Both the position numbers and the translations under genes were made by a program. The notes under the pieces are model-generated. The model was not told the origin of the DNA and searched no databases. It saw only the letters and a list, made by a program, of their open reading frames with translations. 64,000 nucleotides of DNA from Tomocerus qinae (lineage: Eukaryota; Arthropoda; Collembola; Entomobryomorpha; Tomoceridae): positions 18,763,013 through 18,827,012 of the forward strand of contig CM034547.1 in NCBI GenBank assembly GCA_020055645.1. The letters run 5' to 3'. This document shows, in pieces, positions 15,701 to 29,002 of this stretch. How positions within the stretch are numbered: position 1 is the first letter of the stretch; every line of letters begins with the position of its first letter.

Positions 15701-16575
15701 AGAGTGCCGAGTGTTGTAATAAATTCTAATTAAACTCCATTATTTGGTTACGAATGGGAATTTATTACCATGAATTAACTCAGAGCTCCTTTCCTTATTA
15801 TATTAGTACAGATTATATGAGAAATTCAACTGTCCTGCTGTTTCCATCTGACTTTGTCCTCACTTCTCTTCTCCGTATTCTAATTCTGGTAGTCTGACTT
15901 GATTCTGAATTTCCTGTGGAGGTTTTGTTCTTGCCTCCTCATCCATTATCTGTTGTGGTCGGGCCACTTTTACTCTCTAACACTAAAACTATCTTGAAAT
16001 GTTTTCTCTCAACGTAAGTAGTACCTACACATCCATATTTATTTCTATAATGAGACATTCTGTTATGTACCCCTACTTGGAGAGAATTTGATCTTAGGTA
16101 CTTTGGATCGCGTTACCGCATACTAAACTGGCTAAGATTTCATTGCACTTACAATACTACAATTAGCAATGTACTCTTACAAAAGCTAGGTTGCACATTA
16201 ATTGGCAAAGCTGTGAGTAGTAGCCTACCTTACTGAAACCAAATTAGAGATAATCTTACAACAAAGCCACAACGACCTGGCAAGGTATAAAATATGTAGA
16301 CCCACCCTGCCTACGTATCGCTTCTACGCTTGCATATTTGTATTTACATAGATGGTAACTCTACAAATAGTGAACTAAGTGTATAATGATACATATTACA
16401 CCGTGCTAAGTAGAATGTGGAAACAAAGTAGATTCACTAATTAATGTTTCTGTTAACTAGTCAAGGCAAAATGCAAATCAACAGAGTATAATTTCAACTG
16501 TGGAAAGCCAAGTCAAGTAACCACCATAACATGCCACCCACTTGGTTGCAAGTTATTTGATATCTCCTTCTACAG

Positions 16576-16830
16576 GTTACATTAGTCTTTGACAGTTGGG
16601 CATAATATAATGTTATGGTCCTATATATTGATTGTAATGAACCCAGAGTTTGGAATGCCCCAGCAGATTATCTAGACTTATTGAAGCAAATAATTGTGGC
16701 TGGGCCACTAGAAGCTATGCTTTTAAGTTGTGTTGACCTGGCATGGTCGATGTTAGCTACACAAGATGCCTTTTCCCTGTGGTTAATGAAAATTAACCCA
16801 TCCGATCCTGATGCTCTAAATACTTTGTAG
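16576..16830 (+). pseudogene. Protein-like fragment with one in-frame stop; possible decayed or partial terminal exon
   Basis: I do not recognise this protein. From 16615 an ATG opens a 71-codon frame ending in TAG at 16828-16830. Its composition is unlike the random frames around it: it is rich in Leu, Ala, Asp and Trp with amphipathic-helix spacing, including PRVWNAPADYLDLL and an acidic, proline-containing tail ending DALNTL. The same frame extends upstream to 16576 but is broken by a single TAA at 16603-16605. Just before 16576 is a good acceptor-like site, a pyrimidine tract followed by CAG. Downstream are AATAAA at 16842-16847 and a second AATAAA at 17363-17368, the latter followed by a T/GT-rich stretch, as expected for a 3' UTR of about 0.55 kb. 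I infer a last exon or a retroposed 3' end that has acquired a stop. A chance ORF is the alternative. No upstream exon was found. Confidence 0.3.
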
Positions 16831-17362
16831 TAATAATGCACAATAAATATAATATATGATATCAGTAACAATCTTAATTGGAGTAAATAGGTTTGCTTAA
16901 TTAATACGGATGGCCAAAGCACATAAATGGTAGCAAAATACAAGAATCCAAATAAGTAGCTTCTATCTTCTATGCATGTGGGTATATTGACTAAATTTCA
17001 GTTGTTATTTGATTACATTCACAATTAAGTAATAATAGTTTGCATGCATGTAAGAAGTTTACCAACAACAGCATCAGAATAAAAAATTTGGTAGTCTGTC
17101 CCATGGCCAATGGCTTTCAGTGCAGTAGTGGCATGATGCCCCTTACACATGCATGGTGCAATGCACTATTTACTGCAGTGCCTAGTTATTGCATCCTCTA
17201 TTCAAATGTCTTCTTAATTAATGGTTTGGGTTATGTCAGTTGAATGGGATGTGTTGGTATGCAGGTACTACTGTAATTAAACTATATATTTTTTAAATAA
17301 CCACCTGCCACATTGTTGTTGAATATATACAGCATATGCTATATATCTTCGTTAGGTTTGCA

Positions 17363-17368
17363 AATAAA
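17363..17368 (+). promoter_or_regulatory. Candidate polyadenylation signal AATAAA
   Basis: An AATAAA hexamer is followed within about 10-30 bases by a T- and GT-rich stretch (about 17379-17400), the usual arrangement at an animal poly(A) site. It would define a 3' UTR after the protein-like fragment ending at 16830. In AT-rich DNA this hexamer is common by chance, so the call depends on whether that fragment is transcribed. Confidence 0.25.
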
Positions 17369-20300
17369 GACATTCAAATGTTATCTTGTTTTTATTGTTT
17401 CAAATTGAATCTACAAATAGGAATTTTTTGTAGATTATGCACTATTTGTACTATTTCAAGGTATATTACTGTACACAGATGAGCCATACTCATGTTTGTC
17501 TTTGATTGCTTTTTTAATTATTCATTGCAAATCAACAAGAGTAGTCACTGCGTTACAGAGCGTCTCTGAACTTTCTCTTTTGAGTTAGTGCTTGATTGGC
17601 TTTAAAGACTCCTTGTTTTGTCAGTGCTGGTGCCTACATAATTAATTATTTACATAATAATCAATTAATGTTGTATAGGAGAATGAGTCTGCAGATTGCT
17701 AACTTAAGGCTCTTAAGGATAGTAATGTTATTATTCGAGTAGGTATACTGAAAATACATGTTAGGCAGAATTTTTAGACGCTGGTTGATTGATGTGCTTG
17801 ATATAATTGCTTGCTTATGAACTTATAAATAATATTAAGACTTGAGACGCGTAATAAAAGTGCATTCATCAGTTAATGTATAGGTAAGTATAAGACACAT
17901 TAATGAGTAATGGTATAGAGAAACACGTTAGTTAAGCAGCTCAAAGACAATATGCAATGTATTTTTCTAGGTAATTTAAGGAAAGCAAACAAGTTTCCAT
18001 GTTGTGTATTGATGAGCTAAATGGGTTTTTAATGACAGACTCTCTAAACACCTTTTATAGCTCGAAGTGCGCACCACTATAATTTGCTTTTGATGACTAC
18101 AAGACTGACTGCGATATTGAATGACTCGTTTTGCAAAAATATACCGCTCTGAGAAGGTAAATAATATAGTTTACTTGTATGGCCTGGGAATTGATACTTT
18201 CCTTGATACGAGAATGAAGCGTTCGTTCAATTCAAGTCACGCTCGAAGTAACAGTGAACATATAATATAATTACGCCAGTGCTAATATCAAAAGTTTATA
18301 TTACATTGAATTAATTGCATTATTACTTACACAACGCGCCTCTTCTGACTTGTATTACCTACCTAATACTATTGGCTATTGTGTAAGTTTATTTACTAAT
18401 TAAATATACCATGAAGGGTAGTTAGTGAGAGATGATTAATTATGCATGTATTCAATGCATCTCTTTCTTAGGCTAAAGGCGTTCCTCTTTAGAATAAATG
18501 CATCGCTGCATTCTTTGTGCTAACATCAGAGAGTAGACCAAATTTGGACAGCTTGGATTTAATAGTATTGAATTGAGTTGCACCACAATGTAGGATAATG
18601 GTTGTATAGAGTTGTAAGTATAATTATCTACATGCAAAAGCCGTTCCTAAGTGCATTTAGCATTAGACATAGTATTACTTTAAAGTGCAGTAAATGAGGT
18701 CGTATTTTCCGATGAAAGAGAAATGCAGCCGGAAAGTAAAACGAGGGAAGGTGACTTTATTACGACAGTGAAAGCAGGCATTTGCGTTTAGCAAATTATC
18801 TAGGTTTAATTTAGAATGAGTGTTATGTATGTACGTACAAATAGAGTAGCACAGAGCATGCAAAGAATGGTACTAGGTATATTAGACAATCCATAATTCA
18901 GAAAGTGGCATATACTACAGACACGGACACAAGATTTCCATCAGACACAATAAAGGGCAGACTAAATCAGTTTAGTTTTTGCACAGCGACAGCGTTTACA
19001 TATATACAGGAACATATATAGTAGTGCTGCATGCTTATTTTCTGTCCCCCTGCACCTATGCTAAACTATGTAGAGAATAATATATTATACCGCTGCATGT
19101 ACATACAGGACATACACACATACTATTAATATTATCGAATCCAAGATCAGAATTGGAATTTGGCACAAAGTGTAACCGGCCGTTGTGGAATCGGAAAGAA
19201 AAGTAAAGCAAGCAAACATTCTTCTGGCAAATACTAGTTGACTTAAACAACTACTATATAGTAGAATTCCACCAACATTTACTCCACAAACTTACTGCCT
19301 GGCTCTATTGAATTATTTTGTCCCCCACTTTCAGTTAAACTCAGTTTCATTCTCTATTCTCAAAACGTTGACTTTGGGTGTAGTTGTTCTAGTCTGCGTC
19401 TTGTCTAGCGTCAAGTTAAGTCAGCTAATGTATTCTACGATCGTATGTCTAAATTCCTATACCTACTACACATACATGTACATACTCTGTAGGCACAATT
19501 GTATATAATTCGAAGTTAGGCATGGGTGTAAAATGCACATACCAACCTACGTTGGTTTACTTTATTCACATCAGTTACGTACTTGCTGTAGCCCGTAGCC
19601 TGTATGGAACCCATAATTCTTTTTCTTGGCTTTCCCTACCACTCTTAATGAACATTTCATGTTTACCGTCAGTTCACAACTGGACTCAACATACCCATGA
19701 CTTCACTTGACTATTTTACTAAGCAACCAACGATAACTGTAACTACAGTATATTGCAATTCTGTGGGAAACTAAAATCAAGGAAGTTGCCTCTAAACTCT
19801 TTGTTAACCCATGTTAAACCATGTAGAGGACTTATGTCAGAGTTCCTCCATGCAATATTATGTGTATTTCAACCTTTGTATAGTATGTAATGTACCAAAC
19901 TGAGCAAATCGCCGGTGAAATCCATGGAAGATTATTACACTCTAGAGCAGATGTGAGGACACATATATCAACCTTTCCAAAAAGGCTTATAGTACTGATA
20001 TGTATGCTTATCCCTTTTCTCATTCTTTGTGGATTTAAAAAACAATAAAGGAAAGTTAAGCATAAGATCTTGAAAAATAAAAAAAACAAGAGAAAGGCTC
20101 CTTTACAACTTGCAACAAAGAAATCAGGAGAAAGTTAAGTAGACATTGCACGTGAGTAGCTGTTCGGTTCTCTTGTGCTGTGAGTGAGCTGCAGGTAATC
20201 GATTACTCACATATGTCAGTCACCACTGTTAAGAATTGTTTGTTGTTCATCCGTACCATTTACTGCCAGAACTACAGTTCAGCCATGCAAGTGTATAATG

Positions 20301-22419
20301 CGTATAAAAATTCCCACTATCTCTGGGTGCATCTATCGTGTAAAAAATTTTTATAACTGAATTATTGTATGGTACTCATTTACATTTGGAATGTAAATCA
20401 TTGCTTGGATAATGCCAGTGTTCAATTTATATAATGTCATAAATGTTGCTGGTAAGTAGAGCATAATATTTTATAACCCCCTAATGGAATGTGATATTTA
20501 ATACAGATGCCCAAAAATCTTAGATGCTCCAATGTTTGCATTAGCTTAGCAAAAATATTTTATAAACAGTATATGCCTTCTAATGACAAACTTTGTTCTG
20601 ATTCTTAGAATTTCTGTAGCTATATGCGTAGTCACATGATATTGCAGCACTATGGAATATTTATATATTTTGTGCGATTCTAAATTACTGAAGACCCCAA
20701 CCGGACACTAGTAATAGATTCACTACATTATGTATAGTATACACAGGTTAGCACTTAAGATCATTCTAGTATGTATAAAATATAGGGACAGAAATGTATC
20801 TCCTGTCTCGGTGCATGTGTGCTGCTCGTTAGTTTTGGACGGACGAAAGTTCTACCGTCTGTGTTTTAGTGATGGTTCTAACTTTGTTAGATTTATTCAT
20901 ACAAATAGTACAATAGTTTAGGCAGAGTGGAGTAAAGAACAAAGATGAAGTTATTTTTTGTTCTACACAGCTGTATCATACCGGTTGCTACTATTTGTTG
21001 AAAATCTATGCTGTAAAAAGCAAGTTGAAACGTGAAAATTGCTCTCTGACTTGGTTATTATTTTGGCAGCTGGGAGTTTGTTGTTCATTTCCTTTTCCTT
21101 TAATATTTATGCACAAGCTGTATTGTAAAATAGTTTTTATCACATCACATTGCGTAGTGTAGTTATTTTAGACTTTTCTCAAAACTGAGTTTCCCTAATA
21201 AATCTGCTCTAAATATAATCTGGTAATCTTATGTAACACTGCAGGGTTTTTAGATTAAAGTTTTGCAAGTCTGCAAACGAAAATTAAAATTTAATTTCCA
21301 CGCTAATATAAACATGTTGACACATAATGGTTAACATATGTTGACTTTTGTAGGCGCTGCAGAGTTAATTTGCACAGTCAAACGGAAGTAAGTCAAAAAT
21401 TAATAAAACCTGTTACATGCTGAGTCGCAATGTGCTTAGAGCTCTTTGTTTGGCAATATAAAAAGATACATTGGGATATTATGTACTTTTACTCTGCTTG
21501 CAAAAGTTTGTTTTATTCGTTTCACCGAACCTTGAAAATTAGGTCTTCTGCATAAAGTAACTTGTTAACTCTAGCTAATGAACTACTTTAGCGTATTTGC
21601 TCACTTTCCAATCTGGTTGCAGCTGTATTCATGCAAATTATTAGGAATGATATATTTCCAAGATAGGATACTGGCTGGTGGTAATTATAATACGTGAACA
21701 CTTATTACTCACGAATGTTCTTAAATAGCAAGGCATGTATACAACTTCTTTTGATCTGCTTGAGTGAATTTTAATTGGATTTTCCATTTACCAGCTCACT
21801 AATGTCCTAGTATTCCGGGAAAACAACGTGATTGAACCAAAGAAAAATTCCGTATTTAAACTGGGGCGAAAAGCTCTTTCTCGGTTTAAATAAAAATGAA
21901 GAGTGTATCTTTGCACATTGATGAGTAGGGGTAAAGGATTTACATATTAAAATTAGAATGGATCAAAACATTACCGCAACGAGGAAAATTTATGATATGC
22001 AAATGTGCAGATGCTTTTAAATCCTTTATAGAAAAGTTAGTACAGCTCTACATGTAAATTCTACTACTTGTTTTCGTACTAGTATCGCCCTAGTTTGTAC
22101 TTATTACAACGCATGAAAGTAGTTGTAAAAAATCCTTGAGCACAATTGTACTTTAGAGGAAGATTTACGCTTTAATCTTATAGTGGTAGTCGCAGTAAAG
22201 AGGAACGGTAGAATGTAAGGAGAGGAAATTACATTTTATATGGTTCCAGTGTATATTTGAAAATTAAAGGAAGTTAGGAAAAGTGCATATAAATATAAAC
22301 AGTTGGGACATAAAAAGTGTTGTTGGGAGTGAAGGAGTGACAAAGGCTCAAGAGAAAAAGACACGAGAAGGCACTATGCATAGAAATAATGTCTTCAAGG
22401 AATACAATGCAATAAATGA

Positions 22420-22510
22420 CAAGAGTTAGTTGGTTTAACTTGAGTTGACTTGAGTAAGGCCTAGATAGAATGAGAGAGATGAGGCGAGATGAGTTGACTG
22501 ACTTGCTTTT
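22420..22510. repeat. Short-word reiteration (GAGTT / GAGAT / GACTT)
   Basis: Clustered near-copies of TTGAGTTGACTT-like and GAGATGAG-like words appear, with irregular spacing and single-base changes. A minus-strand open frame of 115 codons crosses this patch (22274-22621) but looks like a by-product of its biased composition, and I do not accept it as a gene. Confidence 0.45.
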
Positions 22511-25500
22511 GCTTGTTAGGAAAGAAGTGGATGCCCATTTTATGTTTCCATTTCGTCTGCTGTTTTGTGGCGTCAGAAAAGGAAATGACCTATCATAATC
22601 CTCCGACTGATGCGATCCCACATAATGTCCTACATTCGACCTTCTTGTAAATCTCTACGTACACAGCGTCAACTATCAACTATACTCACTAGGCACGCTA
22701 CACCACATTATGACACCTATACCTAATGCATAGCTTTACTTATGTATCTATAATATCTTCAACTTTCTTCCAAACCCACAACAGTCCGAATGTTGTCAAA
22801 CTTTTCAAATAGAACAACGACAATACTTTGCTCAACTCAATCTTGTCGTCAACTACAGTCATGCCAAGCCAGGCAGTTGTCTTGTATTCCTAGCTATAGG
22901 CAGTTAGACATGTATACTAAAGGTCTTCTATATTTATCTGCATTAGATATACTTTCTGTCGTGTATTAATTGGATATGACAAAGTGATATATTTCTTAAG
23001 GGTACCTACCTCTAAGCATTTCTCTAAGTATGCGTACTTATTTATATTAAGGGGTGGAATAAAGTTATTAACCACATCTTAAGATAAAAACCCGAGTATA
23101 CAGTAAATGGACATTGCGACGCTTTCACCAATGTAATCTACACAGTAATCCTTTTCTACTTTCTCCAGTTTTAATGGGTCACCATTACCTACTCCATTTT
23201 ACTTGATAGGAAAGGAAATGTTCAGTTGCAGCACATATTCCACTTTTTCTTCAGAAATAACATTCACGTTAATTTTTATTTCTCTTCGTGTCCAAAGTGA
23301 AAGAGAAAATAGAGTTTAGAAAATGGAATGAAATCGGCTAAGGTCACTGTATTCAACGATGACTATATTTTTATTACACAGAATTTCTTTTTGCACCTGT
23401 TGAGATAATTTACATTAAGTATTTACTACTTCCATTACCATAAAGCATTTGTTTTTATTTCTTTTTAGATTATGCTACTTTTTATCACAATTTAATTGCA
23501 ATAATTCCGCTCAGTTTTATTACTAAACACTAATTTAAAATTGTAACCTAGTTTTCTAGATTAAACTTTTCCGTCGTCATTTAATTTTTTATTTGAAAAA
23601 TAGAAAAATAAATGCAGTGCTTATAATTATATACCGTACTTTTTGACTGCACTTGGATAAAGTACTATCACTTATGGAATTGATGAGTAGTTAGTGTTGG
23701 TAACAGCAAGTGTGAATGTTATTGGAAAACAAATGACTTCACATAACTTTTATTAGTATTTTATAGACATCATGGCTTATACATAGGTAGTTTTAGTGGT
23801 TCTGGTTTGCATCACTCAATTATTCAGAATTAACTGCTGTCGCTCTACATCTGTAATTACAGCTTATTGACTGGGTGAGTGAGTGCATGGTGACAAGTTA
23901 CTATTGTAGCAAGACAAATGACGTAAAAGCGGTCTATTTCTTAAATTGACATCATTTATGAGAATGGAAGAAGTAGTATATGTAGCATGGGGAGTTTGTT
24001 ATTAGACTACTCAACATCCGCAAGTCCTATTTGTAATATAATAATAGTTCTCTCTATACAGTTTAGGGCTCACTGTAATATATACTATATCCATTGTATA
24101 TTTATAAGTATTAGGACATGACAGTGAGAATCGTGGCGACAGCGAACAGGAGAAAATTAGGTAATGACGGTTGCAGTTAAAATTCATTTTTGCTGCCCGT
24201 TTCACGCTCCATTAAGGCAATTCTAATGGTCTTTACGATTAATCACGAAACACGAGTCTCAATTACATCCTCTTTTCCTTAGGGCTTGCTCTGTCTGACA
24301 TGTAACCATAATCGCAATCTGTCATTAAATATAAACTGCTCTTTGTTACTGCGTGAGCTGGTGAACAATGAAAGAAATTCACTTTATTTCCTATCTGACA
24401 TAAGCGATATCTCTATTTTGCTTAGTGACCCTTGCTCTCTGTGTAATAGCATTACAACAACGATTGTAACATTGTAAGTGTGAAATATATTGCATTGTGC
24501 TGTATACTCTAAGTAGCATAATATAGTACGATGTCCTGTGGTTTGACTTAGTCTGGCGTGACAAAGGACAATCCATGACCCATGGATGTTTCTTTCGAGT
24601 ATGTATTATGACTCTATATTCTGTAACATTACAATTTTATGGCTTTTGCTACTATTTTATCGTATACCTCGTTTGTTCTTTATTTTATTTGGATAAGGAA
24701 TTTGTGTAGGTATGTTTCAGCATTTGGTTGAGTCCTTTACTTATTTCCACCTACACTGGACTAATACATAAAGTCCTTAACCTATATAACGTAGCCCATA
24801 AATGCGTACGTGTGCCCTTAGGTCATACTTTATGAGCGGATATATTGTTATTCATACACAGAACACTGCGATAAGCAGTGTGTATTGGATTAAATGTATG
24901 TGGAGAAATAACAACGGTAGGTTCATAACATCACGTAGGATGGTATTCTATTACCTTGTTATAGGTAAAAGCATGTCTCTGGCTAAGTTTTACTGAAACT
25001 GAAAGAAAGCTCATATTCCAAAGTACATACATTGTGTGTGCTCAGCTTCCTTTCTTACTTTTTGCAAGAAGAGTTGAGGTTGAGGCTAACGGAAGCTCAG
25101 TGTTTGGGGTATCAGAGCCAGCAAAATCCATTGAATAAGTCTCAAATTGAATCCGGTCCAGAAATTTATTGCTTACGGAGATGGTTTACAACGAAATGCG
25201 AAACATGGGACTGAGTGTACATAGTGGGCATACCGAGTGGGAGCACCTGGTTAGGTTAGCGTCATTTAGTCCGTTTTGCTCAGGCATAGCTTTGCTTTCC
25301 TTTCCACAAACTACTATAAAATAAGTACAAATTGTATGTACTACAAATTGTAAGCGTAGGTTTCTTTACGAAGTTATTCTCTTGGCGAAACTGAATTTAT
25401 CGTAAGTTATTAAAATATTGCAAGGAGAACGTGCACGTAGCAATATATCCCGTGTAAGAGACATGTACAATCCTACGGAATGTCAGATGTGTAACATCAT

Positions 25501-28500
25501 CTGGAAATATTACTTATAGACTACGTTGCTGTATGAATCCGAATGTTATGTATGTGCATAATTACTCAAGCAGGTCGTTTCCCTTTCTTTTCCAGAATCA
25601 ATGAACTACCAATATTAATCATTTATTTGTGGCACAACGGAATACCCACATTGGATGTACATAGATACTTTCATAGTGTTAGGAATACATTTCTCCAATG
25701 GGAAAACTTGTTTTCGCTTAAACGAACCTACGACGCTACTTTTTGTTTTAGAGAAAGGAAAACGATGCCGGCAGAAATCAATAAACTCTGGATGGAGGTA
25801 CTTTTACTACGAGTATTATTAGCTATTAACAGTATAGGTATATACTTATGTATTTCATACCATATAGGTTCCCATCTATGAATTTCAGGTTAAGGATAGC
25901 TGAGAAATTAAGAATATTTGAATCTTTTTAGATCTATTAGTTGGTATTATTGGTATATATAATGTATGGAAATACTATAACTACTACTTTTCTTAGAAGT
26001 CATAAATTCTTCCAATAAAAGTTGGAATTCTTAAGAAACTTTTTCATGTGGGTAAATATGGCACATGTAGGTATGCAATGTTATTTTTTGAATGGATCAC
26101 TATATTGAGTATATACTCTAGAACATCTTAGTGAACTAGAAGTTAGTGTACCATGTAGCTTATTAAGAATATCGGAAATTGCAAACTTGCACTGAAATAT
26201 TGGTTGTACGTGGTAGGTATAAGGTACAAGGGTGGCAACAAAAAAGGAAGTAAGGTCACCATGTTCTACATTGGCATGATTAAAAAAGTCAAAGATATTG
26301 CCAATGCACTATAGGTATGTAGTTTTATGCACATCCCATTTGAAACTTATTTTCTTTGCGCAGCAAGCCTTTTTCTATTTCCCATGGCATATTTATGGTG
26401 CAATTTTTCACAAACAAATCTATCCTTAGCAAAACTGCAGTGTACTTACTAGTCGAAAATCACGTCAGAGGTAATTGTAGATACGTACACGACATGTATT
26501 TTGTATGTAACCTGATCAGGGTTATGTATGGTTGCAATAAAACCCATTAAATATGATGATGAATGGAAAATAATAATTTTCATGAATTGAAAATTTCGGT
26601 TTTTATATACATACTGAAGGACATTATAGATAGAAACAGTTGCATTTTATTCTTAAAAGTATGCACAGGCGAGTAATCCTGAGGATTACATTACTTAGAG
26701 TGAAAAAGCGGTCAGCTGGGTCAGCACATAAAACTAATTTGACAAAGTATGAATAATGTTATGGCTGAACGAGGCCTACTCACAGGTAATATGATATGTT
26801 CCCCATAACTCTAATAAAAATTTGCAGGGTGAAGTAGGAGATGAAAAAATGTGTGGAAAGTCGAGTTAGAGAAAAATCCTAGAGAAAGTAAAAGTGAAAC
26901 TACAAAACGGGGTATAATGGGAAATCCAGGCATTCTATTACACGGCACGGGCAATAAACCCATACAATCTGTAAGCATAGCTTTTTTGTCGCTGTGTGTG
27001 TAACTTACCTTACTGGGTAACTAATAAATACAAGGTAATAGCAGATCGTAGGAGGGAAATAGTTCTACTTATAGTAAGTATCTTAGCACACCCAGAATAC
27101 AACAGGCAGGTCACAAGTTGGAAAATATTCAGTAGTAAGAAAGGTAAGGTGAAGAGCGATAAGGGGGATAACAGTAAAAGTGGAAAACATTTTAGTTTAG
27201 AGCAGAAGTGGTAAAATGCAGTAAATTACATCTGTACCATATACATATAGTTATAATTTAATAGAAACGTAAGTAGAGGAGGAGTGGGGAGCATTTAAGA
27301 ATATAGGGCAAAGCTTTCAACTGCTTATTAAGTATGATCATGATGAAGATCTGGAGCTAATGTTGCAATCATTAATAAATCACTCGAAATTGTATATGTA
27401 TATAGGAAGGTGTAATGTACTGTTGAAATACGTATAGATAAACAGAAAATATAAAATGTACATACTTTGTAATGTAGTTTGTACAAATAGTCGTAACAAG
27501 GATGATACACGAACTTTGAGCTAAACTTCGCACTTATCTTACTCTTAACCCAAAGTTCCCTGAAGCTAGGACAAGACAAGAAGACAACCTTTTAACTATG
27601 CGGAGAGGACGCCATGCGATGGCACTATGTAGAACATACTTTTCAGATAGCATTACATTACTTACATTACATCGTTCTTTTTTCCTATTTCTTTCCCATC
27701 ATGACACAATCCTGCCCCAATGTTATATCTACTAGGCTAACTAAAATAAACGTGAGTCGTGCTCAGATTTTAGATGAGACTACCTAACACAAGTGCATAC
27801 TACATTTGTGTACCCAGGACAAACCAGACTAAGAGACTTCAACATGGGACACACGGAAGAACACACTGCTTTATGCTCACTTACAAAAGTACATCTACAG
27901 TTTTTTTTTGGTATAGTAAAATACTTATGTAGCAGTAAAGTAATCGGAGGAGGTAGTGAAAAAAGTATGATGATCTGTGGTAGTAGTGGTTTTAGGGTTA
28001 TAGCTTGTAGGTAGGACAGAAAAGGACGAAACCCAAATTGCACATTCATAGCTGATGTGATGTGACGGTGAATTGAGTTGGTTTTTAGTATAAAGTACCA
28101 AGTAAAGCTATTGGAACGTGTGTTAAGTCAGTTTAGTTCAGTGTTTCCTCCTCAGATTCCAAATTCTCATCTGCGGATAAGCTCGGCCCAAACTCACGGC
28201 TCTGTGAGTAGAGTGCTAAAGAAAATCCAACCCAATGGCATAGCACATAATTTAGAGATGGTTTGTTCTGGTTCGGTTCGTTTTCCTCCCTTTCTTTTTG
28301 CTCTGATCTTATAGATTAGGATTTTAGGGGCGTAGGCGTTTTATTTATATTGCATTTTTACATTATGAAGATCAACCAAATTTTTCCATCTAAGGTACGA
28401 ATAGATAAACCACAGATAAATCTGTCCGTTTGATTTAGAGCTATATGCCAAATATAGATTTGTGTTATGTACTTTACCGCTACCTTCAAACAGTAAACTT

Positions 28501-28964
28501 TCTAGGTAACTTATACTCCTAGTAAATCCAAAGATACTGTGCTAGGAAAGTGGGAGGCTGAATCAAGATCTAATCACATGCATGCAATGCACTGTCTCAA
28601 TCAAAGTGTACTTTATATTGGCTATATATTCACTGCCAATAACATGCTTGATACAAATCTCTTTCTATTTCAGACGTAACTAACAATAATTTACAATTCA
28701 CCAACAAAGTAAATAATAAGTGTGTAGAGTTTTGGGTAGGGAAATATGCCACAGTTGTAACTTGTAGCTATCTTACTTAAATGACATACCACAGATATAT
28801 GCATAGTAAAATATTTTACAAACTATTTGCTACTATCAATGTAGTAGTATTTAGAAGCAATTACTTAGGGACGGGGATTTCTATTTCCATTTACATAGTC
28901 ATTTAATTTTCGTGTGCACAATGTATTGCGTTTGGTTCATATTACATATCGTTATGGAATGATT

Positions 28965-29002
28965 ATTAATTCTTATTATTATTATTATTATTAATTCTTA
29001 TT
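28965..29002. repeat. ATT microsatellite inside a 13-bp direct repeat
   Basis: A run of about seven ATT/TTA trinucleotides is bounded on both sides by the same 13-bp word, ATTAATTCTTATT (28965-28977 and 28990-29002). The outer copies overlap the ends of the microsatellite. This suggests duplication followed by expansion, or expansion inside a pre-existing tandem duplication. No gene context is apparent. Confidence 0.7.

Larger units (their letters stand above)
1..16575. other. Non-coding, gene-poor AT-rich DNA
   Basis: I see no convincing gene on either strand. Open frames are short (mostly under about 150 codons), have random-looking composition and lack recognisable domains or flanking splice signals. 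The stretch is AT-rich, with scattered clusters of reiterated 4-6-base words, for example around 5700-5820, 9661-9720 and 13380-13530. A patch near 4970-5110 looks somewhat richer in G and C but has no readable content. Unrecognised exons under about 100 nt or non-coding RNA genes cannot be excluded by reading alone. It could be intergenic or a large intron of a gene lying mostly outside the window. Confidence 0.6.

Noticed and set aside
22274-22621. 115-codon minus-strand open frame
   Set aside because: It crosses a short-word repeat patch, and its Ser/Leu-rich translation matches no family I know.
25543-25881. 112-codon plus-strand open frame
   Set aside because: It has no recognisable motif, no good ATG near its start and no flanking exon signals; its length is within chance for 64 kb read in six frames.
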